Shown here: positions 1 through 6,471 of the stretch, one piece after another
Layout of the letters: each line of letters opens with the position of its first letter
How positions within the stretch are numbered: the first letter of the stretch is position 1
Assembly: GCA_005880075.1 (NCBI GenBank)
Contig: VBJT01000064.1
Span: 1,678 to 11,964 of the forward strand
Length of the DNA stretch: 10,287 nt
Direction of reading: 5' to 3'
DNA from: Chloroflexota bacterium
Lineage (GTDB): Bacteria > Chloroflexota > Dehalococcoidia > SM23-28-2 > RBG-16-64-32
The notes under the pieces: generated by a model
What the model was told of the DNA's origin: nothing
Database searches by the model: none
What the model saw: only the letters and a program-made list of their open reading frames with translations
Position numbers and translations under genes: made by a program

Positions 1-1496
1 GACTTGAATCCGTCGAACGGCTTTTCCTTTGCGTCCCAGCGCTTCACTTTCATGGCCCGTGAGGAGCCAAGCTGGATGTCGATCCTAATTTCGAGTGCAT
101 CGGCCGTCTCGTCTTCAAGGGTGTGCTCGGCGCCTCTCTGTACCGTCGCCTCGGGCGGTTCGGTGACCTCCGAGGGTGGCTCCGCCGGCTCTACCTTGGC
201 GTGGCCGTTGGTGTGCACGACGAGGTCGAAAGGTTCGAGCCTTATGAAGCCATTCTCATACCCGTTGGATCGCTCGTGAGGCTCCTCCGAGTGCCCGGCG
301 GCCTCAATTTCCAGGGACGGAGCGACAGACTGAATATCCGACTGGGTGTCATGGACCGGAGCCTCCAGACGCTGTTCGTGTTGATCCTCTAGTTCCACAC
401 CGCCTTCGACTTCGACCTGTGCAGGCGCCTGTGCTGACTCGGCCGCGGGCGCTTCCATCACAGCTTCCTCGGCGACGGCTTCGACGACGTTATCTTCAGT
501 TACGGCCGCGACCACCGCTTCCTCGAAAACTACCTCTACCGCCGCATCTTCGAAGGCGTTCCCGGAGACAGGCGGTTGCGGGGCCAGCGCCGGACCCTCC
601 ACAGTCTCCGCGATTCTGGCCGCGCCGGCTGACGATTCGCGAGCATCGACGAGCGGCAGTTCGTCAGTGATGGCGGGTGGTTCGAAAGCTGCGGTTTCGC
701 GATCATCGAACCGGCTGTTGAACGAGGGGCTCGCTGGCGGCGTCTCTTCTGCCCCGTTCGTTCGTGGCTTCCTGCGTGCACGCTCGATCCACGAGGTGAG
801 CTCGAAGGTCTCCTGCCCTACCGACATGCCGTTAGCAACGCCGGTGTGCGCGTGTGGCGCTTCCTGGAAGACCAAGCGGGCCTCGCTGGCGCCATCCGGC
901 TCGCTGGCCTGCTCGACGGCGAGTTGTTCTACTCTACTCCACATCTCGCCGCTTTCGGCTCGAGTTTGCTCCTCCACGCCCGGCGGGACGGACGGCGTCA
1001 AGATTGCCTTGCCCAGCGCATCTGTCGTCAGCCTGACCGGCGCCGCCCAGTAGAGTGTTATCTGATCGAGATCGGTGCCTCTCTGGATTTCGTCGTCAAC
1101 AAAAGCTCGCGCGGATTCGATGTCGACGAATGAAAAGGAGTAGACGACATCCGTTCGGTCCAGGTCTTTGATAATGACCAGAGGCTCTGCGACGGCTCCC
1201 AACACAATACCGTCTTGAGGCCGCGGCTCTTCCGTCATTGCCCAGAACGCGCTGAACCCGTCGGTGTCGTGGCGGAACCAGTACAGGACAAACTCCGTGG
1301 CCGACTGCGCATCCGGGAAAGCATGGCTCTTGAAGCAGGCTACGCCCGAGGCGTCGCTGACGAGGACCATCAACTGCGGGCCACCGTCATACGACACAAC
1401 CTCCGCTTCCGGTGTCTCTTCGCGTTCCAGCAAGGCTGTGCTTCCTCCACCGAATGGACCCCATTTGGGTAGGCGGCCCTCTAACCAGCTCATCAT
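1..1496 (-). CDS. Partial unknown protein with duplicated N-terminal module and acidic Ala/Pro/Glu-rich tail
   Basis: I translated the minus strand by hand and found no stop from the ATG at 1496 to the left edge, giving at least 498 residues; the C-terminus is outside the window. The first two codons are both ATG. AAGGAG lies 2 nt before the first and 5 nt before the second, so the second (1493) may be the real start. Residues about 41-86 and 105-151 are diverged copies of one module. They share D..SA..FV (D62, S65, A66, F69, V70 against D125, S128, A129, F132, V133), then TD, then WA near the end. From about residue 170 the protein is hydrophilic and low in complexity; 300-420 is very rich in Glu, Ala, Val and Pro and is probably disordered. 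No signal peptide or membrane segment is visible in the part seen. I do not recognise the family. The opposite-strand frames here are fragmented shadows. An array at 1591-1640 probably regulates it. Confidence 0.85.
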   Translation of the reverse strand, partial: MMSWLEGRLPKWGPFGGGSTALLEREETPEAEVVSYDGGPQLMVLVSDASGVACFKSHAFPDAQSATEFVLYWFRHDTDGFSAFWAMTEEPRPQDGIVLGAVAEPLVIIKDLDRTDVVYSFSFVDIESARAFVDDEIQRGTDLDQITLYWAAPVRLTTDALGKAILTPSVPPGVEEQTRAESGEMWSRVEQLAVEQASEPDGASEARLVFQEAPHAHTGVANGMSVGQETFELTSWIERARRKPRTNGAEETPPASPSFNSRFDDRETAAFEPPAITDELPLVDARESSAGAARIAETVEGPALAPQPPVSGNAFEDAAVEVVFEEAVVAAVTEDNVVEAVAEEAVMEAPAAESAQAPAQVEVEGGVELEDQHEQRLEAPVHDTQSDIQSVAPSLEIEAAGHSEEPHERSNGYENGFIRLEPFDLVVHTNGHAKVEPAEPPSEVTEPPEATVQRGAEHTLEDETADALEIRIDIQLGSSRAMKVKRWDAKEKPFDGFK

Positions 1497-1590
1497 TACT
1501 CCTTATCCTGACCGGCCTTATGGAGGCGGCCAATGGTGCGCGCCCAGGCGGGACTGCGAGGTATTTACGACTCACAGTTTCGCTGAGCCG

Positions 1591-1672
1591 GGTTAATACA
1601 TCGGTTAAGACGGTCTTCACCAAAGTGAAGGTTCGGTTAAGATGGCCGCCGCACGACCTTCCGAAAGGTGAA
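1591..1672 (-). promoter_or_regulatory. Phased TTAACC/TTCACY operator array (Pho-box-like) upstream of the large minus-strand gene
   Basis: On the minus strand TTAACC starts at 1640, TTCACT at 1629, TTAACC at 1608 and TTAACC at 1596, so the steps are 11, 21 and 12 nt. A further TTCACC starts at 1672, 32 nt upstream, roughly in the same helical phase. The four core elements have exactly the same spacing as those at 5722-5771. Direct repeats of such hexamers at about 11 bp are known for the Pho boxes of PhoB/PhoP/SphR response regulators, so an OmpR/PhoB-family activator is inferred. A weak candidate -10, TAAATA, is at 1567-1562, farther from the array than in the second case. The array is about 95 nt upstream of the start at 1496. 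Confidence 0.55.
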
Positions 1673-1709
1673 ATGGTCGTCGGCCTCGAGCTGCGAGGTT
1701 TTCGTCCGT

Positions 1710-1989
1710 TTACAGGCTTAGCACTGTGCGCGCCCTCTCCTCATCGAGGGCCGGAACCCAGACCTCGTAATACGTGGAGGGGCCCGTAACCCGTGCCTCC
1801 AATATTCACCACCCGTGGGTGAATATTGGCGTTGCGGAGAGCGGAGGTCCAAGTCGTCAGTTCTGCTTCGCCGGCCGCGCCGCCGAGAAGAACCATCTGC
1901 TTCGTCCCGGGTTGCGGTGCCGACCTCAGGAGGAGCCCGACCAACGGCGCTCCGACGATGACCAGCACAAGGAGAACGAACGCAACCAT
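1710..1989 (-). pseudogene. Frameshifted small membrane protein, DUF2007-like
   Basis: Reading from ATG 1989 gives one hydrophobic segment (residues 2-21, VAFVLLVLVIVGAPLVGLLL) and then a soluble part with a pattern like AELTTW..ALRNANIHPRVVNIG. This resembles small prokaryotic proteins of the DUF2007 type, whose usual end is a YEVWV..(D/E)xERAR..L motif. In the open frame the motif is missing and the protein stops at 1741 (82 aa). Skipping one base at about 1770 continues the frame as YEVWVPALDEERARTVLSL and a TAA at 1712-1710, giving 92 residues. The restored tail fits so well that an inserted T in the gene, or a sequencing error, is the best explanation. It follows the peptidase gene by 29 nt and may share its transcript. 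An in-frame GTG at 1998, with GAGGT 8 nt upstream, is an alternative start. The family assignment is from memory of the pattern. Confidence 0.6.
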
Positions 1990-2003
1990 GTCCGCCACGC
2001 GGT

Positions 2004-2038
2004 CTGACCTCTGACCTCCTACCCCTGACCTCTGTTCC
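2004..2038. repeat. Heptanucleotide-period tract A (5 units) at the 3' end of the peptidase gene
   Basis: Read on the plus strand the units are CTGACCT, CTGACCT, CCTACCC, CTGACCT and CTGTTCC, contiguous with a 7-nt period. The peptidase stop codon (TAG, 2021-2019) lies inside the third unit, so the tract encodes the last residues of the protein. It also extends into the short gap before the next gene, where it supplies its only SD-like GAGGT. It resembles tract B at 7689-7716. Confidence 0.75.
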
Positions 2039-3017
2039 CCGCCCACTCGCGCGCTGACGGTACTCCGGGCACGCCCGTCGCCGTCATCACCGCGCGCACG
2101 ATCGCTCGCTCGACGGCGCGCGCGGCGAGCGTCCCCAGCTGGAGCAGGTCAGTGGGCGATTCGTTCGCCCCGGTCGCCAGCGCGAAGATTGTGTCGCCGT
2201 CCACCGGGCTGTGCGCCGGTCGGATCGTCCGCGCCAACCCCGCCTGCGCCATGATCGCCAGCCGGTAGGCGTTCTCTTTCGTGAGCACGGCGTCCGTGGC
2301 CACCACGCCGAGCGTCGTATTCTCGGCGCCCCTCAGAAACGGTGACAGCGGAGGCGCTTCGCGCATCGCTTCAAGCGTGCTTTCGAATGTGCCCGGCTTC
2401 TCGCCCCGCGGTCCAGCGACCACGAGGCCGCTATCCGTGTCCGTCACCTCACCCCAGCAGTTGACGACGACAAGGGCCCCGACCAGGATTCCCGAAGCCA
2501 TGCGCTCCACGGCGGTTCCCACGCCGCCCTTCAGCGCCCGCTCGATCCCCCGCGCTTTCGCGACGGTCGCGCCGGTGCCAGCACCGACGCTGCCTTCGGC
2601 GACGCGCCCGGCCGATGCGCTCTGGCAAGCCGCGTACCCCGAATCCGCATTCGGCCATCTTTCCGGATCGCCTATCGACCGGTCAAAAATGACGCCGCCG
2701 CAGACGACCGGCAGCACTCCCTTCGGGTAAGGGAAGCCGCGCCCCTGCTCCTTGAGCCAGCGCACCACTCCAGCTTCCGCATCGTGACCGAATTCGCTTC
2801 CGCCCGTAAGCAGAATCGCGTGGACCCGCTCAACCAGGCGGCCCGGCATCAGAAGGTCGCTGTTGCGGGTGCTGGGCGCCCCGCCTCGCACATCTCCAGA
2901 CGCAAGGGCGCCATCCGGTGGGCAGAGGATGACGGTGCAGCCGGTCGGCGATTCGCTGTCCGACCAATGTCCCACGCTCAGGCCGCTTACGGCGGTCAGC
3001 GAGTCGTTGTCCGGCAA
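2019..3017 (-). CDS. P1 (DmpA/S58) family N-terminal-nucleophile aminopeptidase
   Basis: The 332-residue product has the signatures of the P1/DmpA family: GLSVGHW near residue 12, GCTVILCP at 26-33, GDVRGG at 41-46, LLTGGSEFG at 69-77, VGAGTGAT at 144-151 and ENTTLGVVATDA at 232-243. In the family the precursor cleaves itself before a Ser or Thr that then acts as N-terminal nucleophile; here that is Thr234 or Thr235 after Asn233. Members remove N-terminal residues from short peptides, D-amino-acid peptides or beta-peptides; the substrate cannot be read from sequence. Length is normal. The start is TTG at 3017, chosen because GAGGAG stands 6 nt upstream and the family's N-terminal motif follows directly. 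The C-terminal end (about residues 326-332) is encoded by a heptamer repeat tract. It has no signal peptide, so a cytoplasmic enzyme is likely. The long plus-strand frames across it are shadows. Confidence 0.93.
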   Translation of the reverse strand: MPDNDSLTAVSGLSVGHWSDSESPTGCTVILCPPDGALASGDVRGGAPSTRNSDLLMPGRLVERVHAILLTGGSEFGHDAEAGVVRWLKEQGRGFPYPKGVLPVVCGGVIFDRSIGDPERWPNADSGYAACQSASAGRVAEGSVGAGTGATVAKARGIERALKGGVGTAVERMASGILVGALVVVNCWGEVTDTDSGLVVAGPRGEKPGTFESTLEAMREAPPLSPFLRGAENTTLGVVATDAVLTKENAYRLAIMAQAGLARTIRPAHSPVDGDTIFALATGANESPTDLLQLGTLAARAVERAIVRAVMTATGVPGVPSAREWAGNRGQG

Positions 3018-3186
3018 GAAATGCTCCTCATGCTACGAATGTCGTTTTTTTCACCGTGCTGGTCGGGTCGTGATGCCTATATTAAAGCGAGTCCGCCTCT
3101 CATGCGCCGTCAAGATTGGGCCAACGTTTACCGGACAGACACCGTTTTGCGGGCCCGCGCAAGTCCGCAACAGCGTCGCCGTCTCC

Positions 3187-3192
3187 TATAAT
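3187..3192 (+). promoter_or_regulatory. Consensus -10 box for the sortase gene
   Basis: A perfect TATAAT stands 33 nt before the sortase ATG, in the divergent gap between peptidase and sortase. No good -35 is seen at the expected 17-nt distance. Transcription would begin near 3199 and give a leader of about 27 nt without a clear Shine-Dalgarno site. Confidence 0.55.
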
Positions 3193-3225
3193 GGAATGGG
3201 ATTTGTCGTCCCCCTATTGACGTAA

Positions 3226-3972
3226 ATGAGCGCCACCCGTGCCGGACGAAATTTAACCAAGTCGTTTTTGCTCGTCTTGGGGGGTTCAGCCGTGGTCGCG
3301 GGCGCTATCCTGACCAGCTTCGGGCTTTATCGAGAACTCGCTTCTGGTGGCGACACTTCGGTACCCTCTCTTGCCTCGCAGCACCGAACTGACCCGGGGG
3401 GAATCTACGACCGCCCGCTCGGCGTGGTACGAGCGCCGGCGGCAACTCCTGAGCCCGTGGTGGCCGCCGTTCCGGAACCGCCGCTCCCTGAGGCGGCATA
3501 CCACATAATCATCGACAAAATCGGTGTAAATGCGGCTGTCTTCCCGTACGGCGTGGACGCTAATCGCGTCCCGGAGGTTCCGCTCAACGCCGACGATGTC
3601 GCCTGGTACAACTTCTCTGCTCCCCCGGGGACGGGGAGCAACGCCGTTTTCGCCGCACACGTCACCTGGAACGGTCGCGCAGTCTTCTATGACCTCAAGG
3701 AAGTCCAGATTGGCGATTCGATCGTCCTGAGGGGTGACAACGGGACAGAGATCGCTTACGTAGTCTCAGATAGCTTCCTTGTCGACCCCAACGATCCAAA
3801 CGCTCTCTCGGTGATGGCTCCAACGCCGGCTGATGTTATTACGATCATCACATGTGACGGCTCTTTCTACCGCACAAGTGATCCGGTGTTCGGCGGTGAT
3901 TACACGAACCGCAGGGTTGTGCGTGCTACCTTCTCGCGGCTCACTCAGCCGGTGGCCGCCGTGGGCGGTTAG
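3226..3972 (+). CDS. Class E/F-like sortase, membrane-anchored transpeptidase
   Basis: The 248-residue protein has an N-terminal membrane anchor (residues about 13-35, basic residues before it), a Pro/Ala-rich linker (about 65-90) and a C-terminal sortase domain (about 91-240). The catalytic triad is visible: His145 in FAAHVTW, Cys210 in ITIITC and Arg229/Arg230 in TNRRVVRATF. Sortases cleave an LPxTG-like sorting signal and join the protein to the cell wall or another protein outside the membrane. No substrate with such a signal lies in the window, although the C-terminus of the large gene at the left edge is not visible. The ATG abuts an upstream TAA (TAAATG), and there is no convincing Shine-Dalgarno sequence. 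It appears monocistronic, with a consensus -10 upstream and a hairpin after the stop. The exact class is uncertain; the sortase call is firm. Confidence 0.92.
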   Translation: MSATRAGRNLTKSFLLVLGGSAVVAGAILTSFGLYRELASGGDTSVPSLASQHRTDPGGIYDRPLGVVRAPAATPEPVVAAVPEPPLPEAAYHIIIDKIGVNAAVFPYGVDANRVPEVPLNADDVAWYNFSAPPGTGSNAVFAAHVTWNGRAVFYDLKEVQIGDSIVLRGDNGTEIAYVVSDSFLVDPNDPNALSVMAPTPADVITIITCDGSFYRTSDPVFGGDYTNRRVVRATFSRLTQPVAAVGG

Positions 3973-3987
3973 GCACGCTTTCCGCGC

Positions 3988-4013
3988 GGCGCTTGCGCAC
4001 TCCAGCGAGCGCC
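3988..4013 (+). terminator. Candidate terminator hairpin after the sortase gene
   Basis: GGCGCT at 3988-3993 pairs with AGCGCC at 4008-4013. Inside, CGC pairs with GCG, leaving a 2-nt bulge and a 6-nt loop. The sequence after it is only mildly T-rich, so intrinsic termination is possible but not certain. Confidence 0.4.
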
Positions 4014-4029
4014 TGGGATTGTTATGCAT

Positions 4030-4066
4030 TTGCAAGTCCGCTCCCGATACGCACACCTGCTTGCAA
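4030..4066. repeat. 7-bp inverted repeat upstream of the zinc-ribbon gene
   Basis: TTGCAAG at 4030-4036 is the exact reverse complement of CTTGCAA at 4060-4066. Arm starts are 30 bp apart, near three helical turns. A weak -10-like TAGATT follows at 4074-4079. An operator is possible; nothing identifies a protein that would bind it. Confidence 0.4.
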
Positions 4067-4125
4067 CTCGTCCTAGATTAACGTGAAGAAGCCGGATGCG
4101 TTTTGGAACAGCAGGAGGTGACGGA

Positions 4126-4341
4126 ATGGGATTTCTGAGCCGAGCAAAGGAAAAAGAGAAGGAAGAGGAGGCAATCGAGCCGGCGCCTTGCCCGCACACG
4201 GCGCTTGTCCAGAGGTGGGACCTGCCGGAAGACATGGGCAACAAGGAGAAGGCGACTTACGTTTGCGACACCTGCGGCGCTCGCTTTAACTACGAGCAGG
4301 CGCGGGAGTTCCTGGAGCGCCCATCGCTTCCGGTCTCATAG
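4126..4341 (+). CDS. 71-aa putative zinc-ribbon protein
   Basis: The start is ATG 4126, fixed by a strong AGGAGG at 4113-4118 with a 7-nt spacer; an earlier in-frame ATG at 4096 has no such site. The N-terminus is a charged Lys/Glu stretch (residues 5-17). After it come a Cys-Pro-His (C22, H24) and a Cys-x-x-Cys (C47, C50) in YVCDTCGARF, which together could bind one zinc ion in a zinc-ribbon fold. The C-terminus has a short predicted helix (YEQAREFLER). It has no membrane segment or signal, so it is likely cytoplasmic. Function is unknown; nucleic-acid or protein binding is a guess from the fold. It is a single-gene unit between the sortase and a good terminator. Confidence 0.85.
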   Translation: MGFLSRAKEKEKEEEAIEPAPCPHTALVQRWDLPEDMGNKEKATYVCDTCGARFNYEQAREFLERPSLPVS

Positions 4342-4371
4342 ACCACGGCAACGAGTAATCAAGCTCAGCGA

Positions 4372-4397
4372 AGCCCGGCTGCAACAGTAGCCGGGCT
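4372..4397 (+). terminator. Intrinsic terminator between convergent genes
   Basis: AGCCCGGCT (4372-4380) and AGCCGGGCT (4389-4397) form a perfect 9-bp stem with an 8-nt loop. On the plus strand the T-rich GTCTGTTCTCTCT follows, as in a Rho-independent terminator for the zinc-ribbon gene. The hairpin also lies just past the thiolase stop (4409) on the other strand, where no T-tract follows. Confidence 0.8.
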
Positions 4398-4408
4398 GTC
4401 TGTTCTCT

Positions 4409-5604
4409 CTACCAGCCGTGCGTTTCTCTCTGCAGGGCAACGGACATTCCCATGCCCGCACCCATGCACAGCGTGACCAAACCCCATTCGACGTCCCGGC
4501 GGTTCATCTCGTAGGCGAGCGTCCCGACCAATCGCGCGCCGCTGGCGCCCAGCGGATGACCGATCGCCACTGCGCCGCCGTTCGGGTTCACCCTGTCCCA
4601 GTCCCACTCAAGCTCCTCACCCACCGCCAGCACCTGGCAGGCGAACGCTTCGTTGATTTCGATCAGGTCGAAGTCGTCCATACTCATGCCGGTGCGCTTC
4701 AACAGCTTCTGCGTCGCCGGCGCCGGGCCGATCCCCATGATCGTCGGATCGACGCCCACCGTAGCGGCGTGACGGACCGTCGCCAGCGGTTTGAGACCTC
4801 GCTCCTTAGCCCCGTCTTTGTCCATAATCAACGTCATCGTCGCTCCATCGGTACGCGGACAGGCGTTTCCTGCTGTGACGAGGCCGTCCGGCCGGTAGGA
4901 CGGCTTGAGTTGACTTAGCCTCTCGAGCGTTGTGTCTTCCCGGGGGTTCTGGTCCGTATCGACTTTGGCTGTTGACCGATCGGAGTACTCGATTGTGATG
5001 GGCTCGATTTCGCCCGCCAGAAGGCCCTCTTTCTGCGCACGGATCGCCTTCTTGTGGCTATCAGCTTCTCGGCGGTGGCGCCCATGTCCATAATCCACGG
5101 CTCGGTCACCTGGTACCAGCGTTTGTTCCACTTCGGCTTCTTGTCGCCGGGCCAGTCGCCCGGCAACATCTCGCGCGACATCACTTCCGCTGATTGCACC
5201 TGGCTCAGGTTCCGCTCATCGTCCGGCTTGATCGGCTGCACACGATCCATCGTCTCGATGCCCCCGGCGAGGACTACGTCCGACATTCCGGCCATTACCG
5301 CGAACGCGCCCTGGGCACACGCCTGAAGCGAAGAGCCGCATTGCTTGTTCATGTCGGTCGCCGAAATGCTGAAAGGTAGGCCGGCCTCGAACACATAGTG
5401 CCGGGAGCGCGTCAACATCCCCGCTATCCCGACCGATCCCATCAAGAGCTCATCGACCTCTTCCGCCCCCACCTTGTTCCTCTCCAGGATTGACTTCAGG
5501 AGCGGCACGACGAGCTCTACGTGCGTGACGTCCCGGAAGACGCCGCGTTGGCCTGCCCTCCCGAACGGTGTACGGACCATATCAATTACGACAGCTTCGC
5601 GCAT
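4409..5604 (-). pseudogene. Thiolase (acetyl-CoA acetyltransferase type) with internal frameshifting deletion
   Basis: Two overlapping minus-strand frames make up one thiolase. The first starts at ATG 5604 (AGGAGG 8 nt upstream) and has VRTPFG and the nucleophile Cys89 in NKQCGSSLQA, as far as MGATAEKL near 5062. The second resumes at SHKKAIRAQKEG near 5059 and holds VTAGNA, NEAFACQ, the catalytic GHPLGASGAR and the second Cys in TLCMGAGMG, ending at TAG 4411-4409. Thiolases normally have about 16-17 residues between AEKL and SHKKA (YGIsReeqD type). Here only two bases remain, so roughly 49 nt are missing and the frame changes. Thiolases carry out acyl-CoA thiolysis or acetoacetyl-CoA formation in the cytosol. 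As it stands no complete enzyme can be made; a real mutation and an assembly error are both possible. Confidence 0.88.
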
Positions 5605-5662
5605 CGGTTCGCCCTCCTATTGCTGCTCGCGGTGCGTTACGCTTCCAGGCTAAGCAGGCGCT

Positions 5663-5668
5663 AGTTTA
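5663..5668 (-). promoter_or_regulatory. Possible extended -10 for the thiolase gene
   Basis: The minus strand reads TGC followed by TAAACT, an extended -10 pattern, 58 nt before the thiolase ATG. No -35 hexamer is evident. Confidence 0.3.
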
Positions 5669-5721
5669 GCACAGCACCCGAGTAGCCGCCCTTACCGATT
5701 TCAGAATCACACTTCCGCTTA

Positions 5722-5791
5722 TTCACCAAGCGTTCACCCAAGTTAAGGACTGGTTAACCCTACTTTTCACCGTCGCGCATCAAAATAGAAT
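5722..5791 (+). promoter_or_regulatory. Phased TTCACC/TTAACC operator array (Pho-box-like) with -10 box, upstream of the 56-aa gene
   Basis: TTCACC starts at 5722 and 5733, TTAACC at 5754 and TTCACC at 5766, so the steps are 11, 21 and 12 nt. A degenerate TTAAGG at 5743 sits where the missing fifth repeat would be. A -10-like TAGAAT follows at 5786-5791, 14 nt after the last hexamer, or 10 nt after its 11-bp unit, which is close to the layout of Pho-box promoters where the array replaces the -35. No -35 is otherwise seen. The site lies in the divergent gap with the thiolase gene and could act on both. The spacing is identical to the array at 1591-1640, and TTCACCMAAGTKAAGG plus GGTTAA is shared over 25 nt (20 identical). 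Confidence 0.6.
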
Positions 5792-5832
5792 TTGAAATTC
5801 CCCGACCCGACGATTGAGCAAAGGAGATTTCC

Positions 5833-6003
5833 GTGACGAGCCAGGACCGGAGGGACGAAACCACCGACCGCGACCAACTGGAAGTCTCGGTCCGCGAAGC
5901 CAGCGACCGCTACCCCGAGATGTCGCGGCTGCTCAATAGCCGCCAGTGGGAGACACACGAGGGCCCCTTTCGAGGCTTTGGTTCTCCGCCCGGCCGCTTC
6001 TAG
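5833..6003 (+). CDS. 56-aa hydrophilic small protein, unknown function
   Basis: Translation from GTG 5833 gives 56 codons and two consecutive TAG stops (6001-6006). The start is supported by AAGGAG at 5821-5826 with a 6-nt spacer. The first 30 residues are highly charged (many D, E and R), a short amphipathic stretch PEMSRLLNSRQW follows, and the end is Gly/Pro/Phe-rich (GPFRGFGSPPGRF). There is no Cys, signal peptide or membrane segment. I do not recognise a family. Its upstream array matches that of the large gene at the left edge, so the two are probably co-regulated. A minus-strand frame of 207 codons covers the same DNA but has no start site or credible composition. A GTG start explains why this gene is easily missed. 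Confidence 0.65.
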   Translation: MTSQDRRDETTDRDQLEVSVREASDRYPEMSRLLNSRQWETHEGPFRGFGSPPGRF

Positions 6004-6235
6004 TAGCTCCTTCCCCGGGGCTGATTGCCGGCAGCATGGGGGTCGCTGATACGTTTCAGTTCGGAAGCGTGTAGGCGCCCGCTCCATTGTTCTCCGGCTC
6101 TCAAACGGCGCTGCGTTGAATTGCCGTCCCCTTGGGCTGCACCCGCATTTGCCACGGATCCCCGTTACGGCAGGCACGATGAGCGGCAAACCATAATGCC
6201 AACGCCGCTTGGATCGGACTGCGACCGAGACGGAG

Positions 6236-6255
6236 CATAAGGAAATCCCCTTATG
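6236..6255 (+). terminator. Short hairpin, possible terminator
   Basis: CATAAGG (6236-6242) and CCTTATG (6249-6255) are perfectly complementary with a 6-nt loop. No T-tract follows, so a role in ending the 56-aa gene's transcript is only a possibility. Confidence 0.25.
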
Positions 6256-6323
6256 GGACTGCGTACTGTCCTTTCGGTCGTCGAATTCGTGCCAGCACGC
6301 TGCTGCTCGTCTCGTAAACGACG

Positions 6324-6353
6324 GCGACACAGTCGTCAATCGCCACTTATACT
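6324..6353 (+). promoter_or_regulatory. Possible promoter for the short-chain dehydrogenase
   Basis: GCGACA (6324-6329, 4 of 6 matches to TTGACA) and TATACT (6348-6353) are 18 nt apart, giving a leader of about 110 nt before the ATG at 6472. Confidence 0.35.
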
Positions 6354-6471
6354 GAGGTTCCCAAAGGCGAGGCGGGCTCTCATCGCCCAAAGCTCGTCTC
6401 CGTCGACAGGGGAATCGGATAAACGCACGCGCCGGCAGGGTTAACGGCCGCCGGCTACGAAAGGAGTTCGC

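Larger units (their letters stand above)
6004..6471. other. 468-nt gap without a convincing gene
   Basis: Only short frames with no ribosome-binding site occur here on either strand. What can be seen is one small hairpin (6236-6255), a weak promoter for the dehydrogenase (6324-6353) and, just before its Shine-Dalgarno site, two GCCGGC arms (6431-6436 and 6450-6455) that could pair in the 5' leader. A decayed gene cannot be excluded. Confidence 0.5.

Noticed and set aside
231..240. GGTTCGAGCC resembling a tRNA T-loop
   Set aside because: It lies inside the large coding frame and no tRNA arms surround it.
2281..2730. 149-codon plus-strand frame
   Set aside because: It lies antisense to the core of the P1 peptidase and has a Ser/Pro/Thr-rich composition typical of a shadow frame.
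3196..3225. Nine-codon leader peptide ending in TAA just before the sortase ATG
   Set aside because: The predicted transcript start (about 3199) falls after its ATG, so it would not be translated from this promoter.
5767..6390. 207-codon minus-strand frame
   Set aside because: It covers the operator array and the better supported 56-aa gene, lacks a ribosome-binding site, and its Cys/Arg-rich composition looks like an antisense shadow.
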